Assembly (NCBI RefSeq): GCF_048569485.1
Contig: NC_134360.1
Location: 184,109,796-184,173,795 of the forward strand
Direction of reading: 5' to 3'
Source: Anomaloglossus baeobatrachus
Taxonomy: Eukaryota; Chordata; Amphibia; Anura; Aromobatidae
Length of the DNA: 64,000 nucleotides
Shown here: one piece after another, positions 62,101 through 63,273 of the stretch
How positions within the stretch are numbered: the stretch's first letter is position 1
How the letters are laid out: each line of letters begins with the position of its first letter
Program-made: the position numbers and the translations under genes
The notes under the pieces: model-generated
The model's database searches: none
What the model saw: only the letters and a program-made list of their open reading frames with translations
What the model was told of the DNA's origin: nothing

Positions 62101-63044
62101 CTTGCAGGGTTTTTGTTTTTAACAAAAATAATAAAAACAGAACAAAAATAAATGCATTTGGTACTGTCATTATCACATCAACATGCAGAAAAGAATCTGC
62201 ATGTGAATTACACTGAATGATAATAGTGTTTAAAAAGACAAAACAAAAAGACAATTATAGGATTTTTTTGCTCATTCCACTTCCCAAAAAATACAGTAAG
62301 AATTAAACAAAGTCTCAAAATGGGAGCAATGTAAACTACCTCTTGTCATGCAAAAATGAAGGCCTCAGATAGCTTAGTTGAAAGAAACATATTTAACTTA
62401 TGGCAACACGAAACAATTTTTCTTTCCATCGGAGTATTTATTGTACAAAAGTAATAAGATGTAAAGAAAACTAGACAAAATTTGTATCGACATAAATAAA
62501 ATTAACACTCATAGAATAAAATTAAAACTTGAATTTGCAAATACAAAGCCTACAATTTAAAATGCAAAAAACAGAAACATTTCAATTTTTTTCTTATTTC
62601 TTCCCTTCAAAAGTTAATAAAAGTTAGACATTGTGTTGTACGTACCCTAAAATTCACTGAAAAACACAACTTATCCTGCAAAAAAAAGTCCTCAAATAGC
62701 TATATTGAGAAAAACAAATAAATAATGGCCTCTGGATCGCAATGACATAAAATAATAAAATGATATTTAGACATTAAGGCTAAGTTAGGGTTGATCCTTA
62801 AGGAGTTAAGTAGTATTTATATAAACAGTTATGTACTATTATTTATTGTGCTACTTAAAATATTCTATTTTCCTCCAAGGTCCTGATATTGCTAAGAATG
62901 ATGGTGTCTACTCGAGGTACTTTACATCTTTCTCAATTAATGGAAGATACAACTTAAAAGTGCGTGTTGAAAGCAACAAAAAAAAGGCTCGTTTGGTTCT
63001 TCCTCAAAATCGTGCTCTCTATATACCAGGCTATGTGGAGAATG
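2606..63044 (+). CDS. CLCA1-like: CLCA-family metalloprotease / chloride channel regulator, exons 1-12 (3' end outside window)
   Basis: Twelve exons join in frame into 709 residues with no stop (coding lengths 159,141,151,109,169,225,225,184,107,222,271,165). The order matches CLCA proteins: signal peptide (about 1-20), N-terminal metallohydrolase domain with [13 protein letters not shown] at 156-168, a cysteine-rich stretch (about 187-250), a VWA domain with MIDAS residues D311-x-S-x-S, T382 and D413, then a beta-rich domain. Human CLCA1 is about 914 residues and also has its zinc-site glutamate at 157, so roughly 200 C-terminal residues (FnIII-like part) lie past the window. Family knowledge: CLCA proteins are secreted or membrane-tethered, self-cleave through the zinc protease domain, and the N-terminal fragment of CLCA1 increases TMEM16A at the surface of mucosal cells. 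Paralogue identity (CLCA1, 2 or 4) cannot be settled from this part alone. The gene spans over 60 kb because of transposon insertion. Confidence 0.95.
2765..3545. other. Intron 1, AT-rich unique-looking part
   Basis: A/T-rich with several poly-T and poly-A runs (for example 2887-2894, 2946-2957, 3178-3210). No gene or classified repeat was recognised. Confidence 0.5.
5033..6955 (-). mobile_element. Non-autonomous Helitron, minus strand, with 16-bp minisatellite
   Basis: Read on the minus strand it starts TCTAATATATAAAGC (6955 downward) and ends with a hairpin (CCCGGGCAACACCGGG), then TACTACAG and CTAG, inserted between A and T. That is the Helitron structure (5' TC, 3' hairpin plus CTRR, AT target). 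About 300 bp at the 5' side matches the copy at 18049. No Rep/helicase gene is present. It is nested in a Tc1 element. Confidence 0.8.
5068..6640. repeat. 16-bp minisatellite inside the Helitron
   Basis: About 95 copies of a 16-bp unit read here as GTCTCTTTGCCCGTCT, with variants in which TTGCCCGTCT becomes TCCAGGGCT. Because the unit lacks stops, long open frames run through it in several frames on both strands; they are artefacts of composition. Confidence 0.9.
7171..7640. other. Intron 1, no recognised element
   Basis: AT-rich sequence between the Tc1 element and the next repeat cluster. Short stretches resemble 11390-11580 (for example 'tgaaaggcaataattg' occurs in both), suggesting an older duplication or shared old repeat. 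Confidence 0.4.
7640..9611 (-). mobile_element. Penelope-like element, 5'-truncated, with GIY-YIG domain
   Basis: The minus strand at 9611-9333 encodes [20 protein letters not shown], then EH and [11 protein letters not shown], ending near QKETR. This is the C-terminal GIY-YIG nuclease region typical of Penelope-like retroelements; the reverse transcriptase part is absent. The sequence down to about 7640 is its presumed 3' region, including a hammerhead-like remnant near 8115-8140. The exact lower boundary is uncertain. Confidence 0.6.
9613..10172 (+). mobile_element. Tc1/mariner 3' fragment
   Basis: Encodes the transposase tail [20 protein letters not shown] (around 9670-9725), containing the catalytic-glutamate block, followed by a 3' untranslated part and a putative terminus ending GGTCTCTTAATTTTTGCC. 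The 5' half is missing; the Penelope-like fragment begins where it would be. Confidence 0.65.
10173..10654. other. Old unclassified repeat and AT-rich intron
   Basis: 10180-10480 resembles 7630-7700 as the other end of an old element (phrases about 'gtccga/tccgat' recur), now broken. No gene seen. 10480-10654 is A-rich. Confidence 0.35.
10864..10907 (-). ncRNA. Hammerhead ribozyme motif (small, Penelope-type)
   Basis: Minus strand: stem I TCCACA, core CTGATGA, stem II GGGG/CCCC with loop CAATA, GAA, stem III ACAGCTGT (self-complementary, no loop), C17, then TGTGGA closing stem I with six perfect pairs. All conserved core bases are present. Loopless palindromic stem III is known from Penelope-associated variants that cleave as dimers. 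Confidence 0.8.
11230..11273 (-). ncRNA. Hammerhead ribozyme motif, second unit
   Basis: Identical in all 44 bases to the motif at 10864-10907: same stem I, CTGATGA core, GGGG/CCCC stem II, GAA, palindromic stem III and C17. Cleavage at the two sites would release a monomer of about 366 nt. Confidence 0.8.
11345..11650. other. Intron 1, no recognised element
   Basis: AT-rich sequence, partly similar to 7290-7500. No gene seen. Confidence 0.35.
11650..13640 (-). mobile_element. Penelope-like element fragment with GIY-YIG domain and inverted terminal arm
   Basis: Minus strand 13377-13036 encodes [20 protein letters not shown] then [34 protein letters not shown] and [20 protein letters not shown], a Penelope GIY-YIG nuclease and its C-terminal end. 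The remainder down to about 11650 is its 3' region. An inverted copy of one segment links 11885-11990 and 13537-13630, consistent with the tandem or inverted terminal repeats known for this group. The reverse transcriptase is missing. Confidence 0.65.
12398..12465 (-). ncRNA. Hammerhead-like motif in Penelope-like element (degraded)
   Basis: Minus strand has CCCC then CTGATGA, a longer and imperfect stem II region, GAA, stem III ACG-TATT-CGT, C17 and GGGG. The core blocks are present but stem II no longer pairs well. Confidence 0.45.
13641..14134. other. Intron 1, 3' end
   Basis: AT-rich with A runs, (AAT)n around 13744-13760, and the polypyrimidine tract before exon 2. No gene or classified repeat. 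Confidence 0.5.
14135..14275 (+). CDS. CLCA1-like: CLCA exon 2
   Basis: 47 codons, phase 0 at both ends, acceptor CAAG and donor GTAGG. It encodes a stretch with [20 protein letters not shown], the CLCA pattern in which an 'ATxxRxxFxxxxILIPxTW' strand follows a short helix. Exon 2 is separated from exon 1 by about 11.4 kb of repeat-rich intron. Confidence 0.93.
14276..14526. other. Intron 2, 5' part
   Basis: No recognised gene or repeat apart from a short AT-rich start. Confidence 0.4.
14531..15603. mobile_element. T2/Kolobok-like foldback MITE with nested Harbinger-like MITE
   Basis: TTAA flanks (14527-14530, 15604-15607). Inverted termini AGGGAACCTGTCAGGTCA and TGACCTGACCGATTCCCT. Second-level arms pair CCTACAAGCAGGAGCATG near 15179 with its complement near 15555. 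The nested element at 14563-15175 splits the left arm. Confidence 0.7.
14563..15175. mobile_element. Harbinger-like MITE, different family (GGCCC...TCACAC ends)
   Basis: TAA duplicated at 14560-14562 and 15176-15178. Termini GGCCCCTTTCACACT and GTGTGAAACGGGCC are inverted repeats, with inner arms such as ACGTACCAGAATCACTGA. No coding capacity. Confidence 0.75.
15608..16085. other. Intron 2, no recognised element
   Basis: AT-rich sequence with poly-T runs; nothing recognised. Confidence 0.4.
16086..16560 (+). mobile_element. Penelope-like terminal segment with degraded hammerhead
   Basis: About 16297-16335 holds a block resembling a hammerhead: a degraded CTGATGA-like segment, a stem II of AGGGC/GCCT, GAA and palindromic ACGCGT. 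The sequence beyond it (TGGCATGAATAAAGG, then a T/A-rich part) resembles terminal segments of Penelope-like elements. No protein was found. Boundaries are approximate. Confidence 0.4.
16693..17628. mobile_element. Mariner-like MITE containing a Harbinger-like MITE
   Basis: TA on both sides; inverted ends CCCTGTTTCCCTGAAAATAA and TTATTTTCGGGGAAACAGGG. About 390 bp remains after removing the nested MITE at 16783-17327. No coding capacity. Confidence 0.7.
16783..17327. mobile_element. Harbinger-like MITE
   Basis: TAA direct repeats (16780-16782, 17328-17330). Ends AGCCTGCTTTACACG and CGTGTAAAGCACCCT. It contains the CCAATAGAAG and GGGGCGGAG motifs shared by the family. Confidence 0.75.
17893..18043 (+). 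CDS. CLCA1-like: CLCA exon 3
   Basis: Starts in phase 0 ([20 protein letters not shown]) and ends in phase 1 inside a glycine codon. It contains [18 protein letters not shown], a CLCA hallmark just before the zinc site. The donor is GTAAAT; the sixth intron base is the first base of a Helitron, so the donor signal abuts the insertion. Confidence 0.95.
18049..19124 (+). mobile_element. Non-autonomous Helitron, 5 bp past the exon 3 donor
   Basis: Starts TCTAATATATAAAGC immediately after GTAAA of the exon 3 donor and ends with hairpin CCCGGGCAACGCCCGGG, TACTACAA and CTAG, followed by T. Removing it restores A|T target sequence. The first 290 bp match the minus-strand copy at 5033-6955. The middle is a 16-bp minisatellite. 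No protein. Confidence 0.85.
18337..19080. repeat. 16-bp minisatellite inside the second Helitron
   Basis: About 45 copies of AGACAGACGGGCAAAG and variants (CCCTGGAA replacing CGGGCAAA), the complement of the array in the other Helitron. Open frames through it are artefacts. Confidence 0.9.
19125..19950. other. Intron 3, mixed old repeats
   Basis: 19470-19900 looks like an old dispersed repeat (AGAGATGAGCGGACC and GAACACCGAAAAATGAAC phrases recur in amphibian-type repeats) but I could not set ends or a family. 19125-19470 shows nothing recognisable. Confidence 0.35.
19958..21034. mobile_element. T2/Kolobok-like MITE split by a probable solo LTR
   Basis: TTAA at 19954-19957 and 21035-21038. 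Long inverted arms: left AAAATTAGC-AGG-CTTGCTTTTATTTC pairs with right GAATAAAATAAAAGCAA and CTTGCTAATTTTGACCTG. The centre is occupied by the LTR-like block. Confidence 0.55.
20098..20818 (-). mobile_element. Probable solo LTR of a retrovirus-like or Gypsy-type element (fossil)
   Basis: A GC-richer block of about 0.7 kb inside the T2 MITE, starting TGTCGTGGTATAACGCC and ending near GTTGCTGACA, so it has TG...CA-type ends. No internal genes remain. I found no clean target duplication, so the exact ends and orientation are uncertain. Age: older than it looks, since ends have diverged. Confidence 0.45.
21233..21341 (+). CDS. CLCA1-like: CLCA exon 4 (zinc metallohydrolase motif)
   Basis: Enters in phase 1 and leaves in phase 2. 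It encodes [19 protein letters not shown], the HExxH zinc motif with the following G-x-x-D-E that defines the CLCA self-cleaving protease. H156, E157 and H160 are all present, so the catalytic centre is intact at sequence level. Confidence 0.96.
21342..21968. other. Intron 4, 5' part
   Basis: AT-rich, no recognised gene or repeat. Confidence 0.4.
21969..22634. mobile_element. Probable solo LTR (fossil)
   Basis: About 0.67 kb block with short inverted ends TGTCA and TGACA and no protein domain. The composition (pyrimidine-rich middle and an A/G-rich distal third) suits an LTR. No matching target duplication was seen, so this is a moderate call. Confidence 0.45.
22699..23641 (-). mobile_element. 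Internally deleted Tc1-like element, transposase remains on minus strand
   Basis: TA targets; inverted ends CAGTGGGTGAAATAAG and a matching CTTTTTTCACCCACTG. The interior from about 22990 to 23520 reads on the minus strand as a rotted Tc1 transposase (for example the segment near 23100-23140 that aligns to 'SPDLNPIEN'). A second copy begins at 63970. Confidence 0.7.
23145..23227. mobile_element. 83-bp MITE with TTAA target
   Basis: TTAA on both sides (23141-23144, 23228-23231) and inverted ends CACTAGAACTACTG and CAGTAGCTCTAGTG. TTAA targets and C-starting ends fit a piggyBac-type element. It is nested inside the Tc1-like element. Confidence 0.6.
23644..24467. other. Intron 4, 3' part
   Basis: No recognised gene. 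24240-24420 contains an unclassified repeat-like block (GGGGCCCTGTTGTAATAGGG). Confidence 0.4.
24468..24636 (+). CDS. CLCA1-like: CLCA exon 5 (cysteine-rich)
   Basis: Enters in phase 2 (completing an arginine codon with the end of exon 4) and leaves in phase 0 at GTAAGT. It has five cysteines in the pattern C-P-V-G, K-C, N-C-E-C-K and G-C-V-F typical of the segment between the protease and VWA domains, then a S-I-M-Y-L-Q helix start. Confidence 0.93.
24684..25277. mobile_element. Possible LTR fragment (fossil)
   Basis: Pyrimidine-rich block starting TGTCAAAG 48 bp past the exon 5 donor and ending near CCAGCACA. TG...CA-type ends only; no target duplication and no protein. It could instead be an unrelated repeat. 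Confidence 0.35.
25278..26084. other. Intron 5, no clear gene
   Basis: 25530-25700 resembles the terminal part of an unclassified retroelement (GGGGAGTGGGTACTCCTGAAC, then an A-rich stretch). The rest is AT-rich and unassigned. Confidence 0.3.
26089..26274. mobile_element. T2/Kolobok-like MITE, 186 bp
   Basis: TTAA at both sides; inverted ends AGAACCTGTCA and TGACAGGTTCCC. Too short to encode protein. Confidence 0.6.
26354..28507. repeat. About 40-45 bp minisatellite, split by a solo LTR
   Basis: Repeated unit built around GTAGAGTGTAAGCTCTTATGG then TCAGTGGGGTCCTCTCTCC, about 18 copies at 26354-27163 and four or five more at 28300-28507. The LTR at 27168-28299 interrupts the array between two copies. 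Confidence 0.85.
27168..28299. mobile_element. Solo LTR, retrovirus-like/Gypsy-type (fossil)
   Basis: 1132 bp with TG...CA ends (TGTAACGCCCTGG ... GGCGACACA), flanked by the 4-bp direct repeat GTAG at 27164-27167 and 28300-28303. Shares ends and internal blocks (CCTACCCACGGAG, ACCGTGGGTGACGTCAC) with the copies at 37385 and 46881. No internal genes remain. Clean target duplication suggests a moderately recent insertion. Confidence 0.75.
28508..28867. other. Intron 5 segment between minisatellite and Tc1
   Basis: No recognised element or gene. Confidence 0.4.
28870..30341 (+). mobile_element. Tc1-like transposon, right end truncated
   Basis: TA then CAGTGATATGAAAAAGTTTG as the left terminus. 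An inner repeat near 29050 (CCGGTGCAAAAGTATGGGCA) matches, inverted, 30308-30330, giving the IR/DR structure of Tc1-like elements. The outer right terminus is lost where a TTAA-ended repeat begins (30340). Confidence 0.8.
29253..30290 (+). pseudogene. Tc1 transposase, one in-frame stop
   Basis: The same frame runs from ATG 29253 (or 29268) to TAA 30288-30290, about 345 codons, with a single TGA at 29487-29489. Left of it is the HTH part ([13 protein letters not shown] ... GRPTKI), then [43 protein letters not shown] and [20 protein letters not shown], so all three DDE (D34E) residues remain. The stop replaces a position where an arginine codon (CGA) is expected in this family, a typical CpG change. 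Confidence 0.85.
30342..31356. mobile_element. TTAA-ended amphibian dispersed repeat, left part
   Basis: Starts TTAACCCCTTCACGACC and contains TGCCGCGTTCAGAAATC, GTAAACGGCGTAGTGGC and GCATCTGCGCAAAAATGG, a block I recognise as abundant in frog genomes. The right end is missing where a GGAT-rich tandem repeat begins. DNA transposon class is inferred from the TTAA start. Confidence 0.5.
31359..31612. repeat. GATG/GGAG simple repeat
   Basis: GGATGGATGGAGGGAT-type purine-rich array of about 250 bp. It is free of stops in several frames, which creates false proline/serine- or glycine-rich open frames. Confidence 0.9.
31613..33000. other. Intron 5, composite old repeats
   Basis: 31900-32260 resembles 49860-50090 (GGTAATTGAAATGAGG-like and CTTTACCTTGGCTGG-like phrases on related strands), so a dispersed family occurs twice. 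32560-32690 has GTTCGAATCGAACATCGCTC, a common amphibian repeat tail. 32690-32935 is LTR-like but too short to place. No gene. Confidence 0.35.
33057..33281 (+). CDS. CLCA1-like: CLCA exon 6 (VWA start, MIDAS DxSxS)
   Basis: 75 codons, phase 0 at both ends. It begins [19 protein letters not shown], matching the CLCA 'FC...HN.EAPN.QN' signature, and contains [10 protein letters not shown]. It ends in the VWA beta-1 strand [13 protein letters not shown], whose DVSGS is the first MIDAS motif (residues 311-315). Confidence 0.96.
33530..35270. repeat. Imperfect minisatellite in both orientations, split by a mariner-derived MITE
   Basis: Unit of about 35-40 bp built on GCTGTATATACATTACATAG and GTGATACTGTGACTG, present in both orientations, at 33530-33953 and 34860-35270. 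Potential hairpins arise from the inverted copies. Confidence 0.75.
33956..34859. mobile_element. Mariner-derived foldback element, 904 bp
   Basis: TA targets; inverted arms of about 290 bp from CAGTGTGTCCACCCATATCC and its complement. The centre (34310-34480) encodes [12 protein letters not shown] and a mariner D34D transposase tail interrupted by stops. Same length and structure as 57696-58599. Confidence 0.8.
35271..35690. other. Intron 6, no clear gene
   Basis: 35540-35620 has a GC-rich palindrome (AGGGCCGGCGG and CCGCCGGCCCTT). Nothing else recognised. Confidence 0.35.
37348..39081. mobile_element. Harbinger-like MITE containing a solo LTR
   Basis: TAA repeats at 37345-37347 and 39082-39084; ends AGGGCGCTTTACACACAGCG and GCGTGTAACGGAGCCT. 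The LTR at 37385-38572 sits 37 bp from its left end. The MITE itself is nested in the LINE. Confidence 0.8.
37385..38572. mobile_element. Solo LTR, same family as 27168-28299 (fossil)
   Basis: 1188 bp, TGTGATGCCCTGG ... GGCGGTACA, flanked by the 4-bp repeat AAAG at 37381-37384 and 38573-38576. No internal genes. It is the innermost and therefore youngest of three nested insertions. Confidence 0.8.
39277..39501 (+). CDS. CLCA1-like: CLCA exon 7 (VWA, MIDAS threonine)
   Basis: 75 codons, phase 0 at both ends, acceptor TTACAG, donor GTAACT. It continues the VWA fold with a helix ([20 protein letters not shown]), strand VGLVEF and [10 protein letters not shown], which carries the MIDAS threonine T382. 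Confidence 0.95.
39593..40473. mobile_element. Mariner-like MITE with GC-rich interior
   Basis: Starts after TA with CCATATTTTTCGTTTTATAA and ends with TTATAATCCGAAAAATATGG. The interior has GTGGCGGCAG-type imperfect repeats (39830-39950) and two copies of AGATGGAGCTCTCATCCAAG. No protein. Confidence 0.6.
40488..40845. mobile_element. T2/Kolobok-like fragment
   Basis: TTAAAGGAGTTGTCTGATTT start and a block (GGGTCCAGCACTGAGTCTCT) similar to 507-669; the right end has decayed. Confidence 0.4.
40846..41270. other. Intron 7 segment
   Basis: No recognised gene or repeat. AT-rich. Confidence 0.35.
41271..42040 (+). mobile_element. Decayed Tc1 transposase fragment
   Basis: Residues like VPQQDNPQS (41800) and CCCACAGACCTCAACCCAAT (a SPDLNPIEH-type block, 41895) lie in an open-frame-free region with many stops. 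A fossil Tc1 3' half. Confidence 0.6.
42035..42118. repeat. SINE-like amphibian dispersed repeat
   Basis: Contains CACATAGTTACATAGGTTG and AAGAACTAGGTCCATCTAGT, a tail widespread in frog genomes. Family not set. Confidence 0.45.
42119..42443. other. Intron 7 segment
   Basis: No recognised element or gene. Confidence 0.35.
42510..42555 (+). ncRNA. Hammerhead ribozyme motif, unit 1
   Basis: Stem I TTTGCA; core CTGACGA (the variable seventh core base is C); stem II GGGG/CCCC with loop CAAGCA; GAA; stem III ACAC-C-GTGT; C17 at 42549; TGCAAA closes stem I with six perfect pairs. A near-loopless stem III suggests dimer-type cleavage. Confidence 0.8.
42927..42972 (+). ncRNA. Hammerhead ribozyme motif, unit 2
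   Basis: Same 46 bases as the motif at 42510, 417 bp downstream, with all core residues and both halves of stem I. Confidence 0.8.
43344..43389 (+). ncRNA. Hammerhead ribozyme motif, unit 3
   Basis: Same 46 bases as the preceding units. Cleavage at successive sites would yield 417-nt monomers. Confidence 0.8.
43761..43806 (+). ncRNA. Hammerhead ribozyme motif, unit 4
   Basis: Same 46 bases; the partial unit after it ends at 43947, before the 91-bp duplication. Confidence 0.8.
44017..44596. mobile_element. Harbinger-like MITE
   Basis: Ends AGGGTGCTTTACACGC and GTGTAAAACACCCT; flanks TAA (left) and TTA (right). Inserted 58 bp from the hammerhead array; orientation is opposite to most other copies. 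Confidence 0.7.
44597..44981. other. Intron 7 segment
   Basis: No recognised gene or element. Confidence 0.35.
44982..45555. mobile_element. Harbinger-like MITE
   Basis: TAA repeats (44979-44981, 45556-45558); ends AGGCTACTTTACACACTGCG and CGCAGCGTGTAAAGCCCGCT. Contains CCAATAG and GGGGCGGAG motifs. Confidence 0.75.
45559..45899. other. Intron 7, 3' end
   Basis: No recognised element; ends in the acceptor of exon 8. Confidence 0.4.
45900..46083 (+). CDS. CLCA1-like: CLCA exon 8 (VWA, MIDAS aspartate)
   Basis: Enters in phase 0 and leaves in phase 1. It encodes [12 protein letters not shown], with the third MIDAS residue D413, then [15 protein letters not shown], the strand-helix pattern at the end of CLCA VWA domains. 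The first exon codon (GTA) resembles a donor, but the upstream ATATTTTAG acceptor and frame agree with this start. Confidence 0.95.
46227..46330. mobile_element. T2/Kolobok-like terminal fragment
   Basis: TTAAAGGTAACCTGTCACC start; no matching right end before 46680. Confidence 0.4.
46687..48444. mobile_element. Harbinger-like MITE containing a solo LTR
   Basis: Ends AGGGGGCTTTACACGCTGCG and CACAGCATGTAAAGTACCCC; TAC occurs on both flanks. The LTR at 46881-48060 splits it near one third of its length. Confidence 0.7.
46881..48060. mobile_element. Solo LTR, same family as 27168-28299 (fossil)
   Basis: 1180 bp, TGTGGCACCCTGGAC ... GCCCGCGACA, flanked by the 4-bp repeat TTAG at 46877-46880 and 48061-48064. 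Shares CCTACCCACGGAGG and ACCGTGGGTGGCGTCAC blocks with the other two. No internal genes. Confidence 0.8.
48445..48980 (+). mobile_element. Tc1-like 3' fragment
   Basis: Starts in the transposase tail ([20 protein letters not shown] at 48495-48555) and ends with ATGTAAACATCTGGTTTCAA then CTGTA, matching the inverted termini of a Tc1 family. Contains a (TC)n run at 48806-48831. The 5' half is missing. Confidence 0.65.
48981..50642. other. Intron 8, composite dispersed repeat
   Basis: 49240-50200 contains several copies of a phrase built on AGCCAAGGTAAAGCAGAC and its complement, related to 31900-32260. (ATTT)n at 50235-50266. No gene. Confidence 0.35.
50643..50749 (+). CDS. CLCA1-like: CLCA exon 9
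   Basis: Enters in phase 1 and leaves in phase 0, acceptor TTTTTTTCAG. It encodes [20 protein letters not shown] followed by ASIASGTGD, matching the last VWA helix region of CLCA proteins ('GG....A.D....NGLIDAF..L.SG.G'). Confidence 0.94.
50869..50955. mobile_element. Harbinger-like MITE, left-end fragment
   Basis: TTA then AGGATGCTTTACACACAGCG and CGGGCAAATCG; the body is lost after about 85 bp. Confidence 0.6.
51229..52592. mobile_element. Mariner-like MITE containing a Harbinger-like MITE
   Basis: TA then CCTAATTTTTCTGACTATAA at left; TATAGTCTAAAAAACACAG then TA at right, after removing the nested MITE at 52011-52572. A tandem part at 51725-51900 repeats a unit of about 20 bp (ATATATACCAGGATGGGG). 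Same superfamily as 39593-40473. Confidence 0.55.
52011..52572. mobile_element. Harbinger-like MITE
   Basis: TAA on the left flank; ends AGCCCGCTTTACACACTAC and GTAACATGTAAAGCAGG. Closely matches 1-393. Confidence 0.7.
52788..53009 (+). CDS. CLCA1-like: CLCA exon 10 (beta-rich domain)
   Basis: 74 codons, phase 0 at both ends, acceptor CATACAG, donor GTAAGC. It starts LEST and contains [21 protein letters not shown], the conserved strand pair after the VWA domain, with an N-glycosylation sequon (NGT). An intact Tc1 element begins 97 bp past the donor. Confidence 0.95.
53106..54756 (+). mobile_element. Apparently intact Tc1-like transposon
   Basis: 1651 bp between TA dinucleotides. Inverted ends CAGTTAGGTCCAGAAATATT and AATATTTCTGGACCTAACTG are perfectly complementary over the part shown. 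Encodes an uninterrupted transposase (53464-54501). Inserted in intron 10 in the same orientation as the CLCA gene. Confidence 0.9.
53464..54501 (+). CDS. Tc1 transposase, 345 aa, uninterrupted
   Basis: ATG to TGA without stops. Residues 1-60: HTH with [14 protein letters not shown] and [24 protein letters not shown] linker near 79-82; a second HTH ([20 protein letters not shown]). Catalytic triad in [10 protein letters not shown] (about 153), [11 protein letters not shown] (about 245) and [18 protein letters not shown] (about 280), a D34E spacing. The end ASKGFATKY is common to Tc1 proteins. The host gene would read through it in an intron. It could still be functional, but activity is not shown by sequence alone. 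Confidence 0.9.
   Translation: MRSKELSIEVKQNILRLKKKKKSIREIADMLVVAKSTVGYILRKKELTGELGNSKRPGRPRMTTVVDDRRILSLVKKNPFTTSTEVQNTLSEVGVSVSKSTVKRRLHESKYKGFTSRCKPFINSKNRQARVKFAEKHLMKPAQFWKSILWTDETKINLYQNDGKKKVWRRKGTAHDPRHTTSSVEHGGGNKMAWACMAFNGTGSLVLIDDITADKSSRMNSEVYRDILSAQIQPNAAKLIGRRFIVQMDNDPKHTAKATQEFMSAKKWNILQWPSQSPDLNPIEHAFHLLKSRLKTERPTNKQDQKAAAVKAWQSIKKEETQRLVMSMGSRLKAVIASKGFATKY
54759..54880. other. Short intron segment
   Basis: No element recognised. Confidence 0.3.
54885..55600 (+). mobile_element. LINE reverse transcriptase fragment
   Basis: 54885-55160 encodes [20 protein letters not shown], then [20 protein letters not shown] and [18 protein letters not shown], reverse transcriptase blocks of a non-LTR element. 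The following catalytic block reads YANES where Y-A-D-D is expected, and stops follow. Downstream fragments ([13 protein letters not shown], 55335-55390) belong to the same element. Clade not fixed. Confidence 0.7.
55715..56215. repeat. Large imperfect palindrome flanked by CA/TG microsatellites
   Basis: CA-rich arm with CACATCAGATC motifs (55715-55915) and TG-rich arm with AATCTGATGTG (56095-56215). The centre pairs ACGCAGTACAGTGGAGC (near 55958) with a related complement near 56022 (GCTCCACTCCACTGTGTCC). Confidence 0.6.
56216..56923. other. Intron 10, 3' part
   Basis: No recognised gene or element. Confidence 0.4.
56924..57194 (+). CDS. CLCA1-like: CLCA exon 11
   Basis: Enters in phase 0 ([10 protein letters not shown]) and leaves in phase 1. 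It holds [20 protein letters not shown], then [29 protein letters not shown] and LELLDNGAG, all clear CLCA motifs. Confidence 0.95.
57195..57690. other. Intron 11, 5' part
   Basis: No recognised gene or element. Confidence 0.4.
57696..58599. mobile_element. Mariner-derived foldback element, second copy
   Basis: 904 bp, TA flanks, ends CAGTGTGTCCACCCATATCC and its complement. Central transposase tail (PRSPDLT) has the same TGA where a tryptophan codon (TGG) is expected as the copy at 33956-34859. Confidence 0.8.
58600..59305. other. Intron 11 segment
   Basis: No recognised gene or element. A C run occurs at 59041-59048. Confidence 0.4.
59310..59876. mobile_element. T2/Kolobok-like foldback MITE, nearly perfect palindrome
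   Basis: TTAA flanks; ends AGGGAACCTGTCACCACTTT and AAAGTGGTGACAGGTTCCCT. The arms also hold GGGCTCTTATATACAGCAT and a complementary ATGCTGTATATAAGAGCTC. Arms extend more than 150 bp on each side. Confidence 0.8.
59881..60180. other. Intron 11 segment
   Basis: AT-rich; nothing recognised. Confidence 0.3.
60190..60700. mobile_element. Unclassified DNA-transposon-like repeat
   Basis: Block with ATTCCAAAACAGTTGTGACA and AGCCTTTTCTAAACCCTGTC then CAACTTATTTTG, which I recognise as a repeat common in fishes and amphibians, but the family is not certain. Confidence 0.35.
61004..61135. mobile_element. T2/Kolobok-like terminal fragment
   Basis: TTAAATTGAACCTGTCACC and a block like 59320-59400 (AAGCTGCGGCCACCACCA, TTATACACAGCATT). 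The right side is lost. Confidence 0.45.
61380..61605 (+). mobile_element. Penelope-like terminal segment with degraded hammerhead
   Basis: 61451-61485 holds CTGAAGA, an AGT/ACTT stem and GAAAC followed by ACATAGG, a variant hammerhead-like core; then an A/T-rich stretch. No protein. Confidence 0.35.
61675..62090 (+). mobile_element. LINE C-terminal tail with triplicated 42-bp segment
   Basis: Encodes [20 protein letters not shown] then [20 protein letters not shown] and [17 protein letters not shown], then three copies of VREWNxxPRxVV, then [19 protein letters not shown], matching the tail of CR1/Rex-like ORF2 proteins. A stop separates the first part from the repeats. Confidence 0.65.
61907..62032 (+). 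repeat. Three tandem 42-bp copies in LINE tail
   Basis: Units at 61907, 61949 and 61991, each GTCAGGGAGTGGAACAG then CTACCACGGGATG and AGTGAGGGCA, exactly in frame (14 codons). Confidence 0.9.
62091..62879. other. Intron 11, 3' part
   Basis: AT-rich, no recognised gene. Confidence 0.4.
62880..63044 (+). CDS. CLCA1-like: CLCA exon 12 (last exon in window)
   Basis: Enters and leaves in phase 1. It encodes [20 protein letters not shown] then [10 protein letters not shown] and [10 protein letters not shown], equivalent to human CLCA1 '[16 protein letters not shown]' and 'ALYIPGWIEN'. The remaining C-terminal exons must lie beyond 64000. Confidence 0.95.
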
Positions 63045-63273
63045 GTATGAAAAATTATTAATATTGCTACATTTTAGACATTGTAAAATGAATGTATTTT
63101 CTTATACATCAAATGTTCTTATTGTTTGCAGTTTGCTAATCAAAATGGCAATAGAGGCTGGAGAGTAAATCAAAATGAGACTGAAATAAATTTGCAGCTT
63201 CATGTATCAATTTATTTGTAGCTGATGGTGTTCTTCCATCTACTGCAAACCGCTAAATTACCGCAAAGAGTTA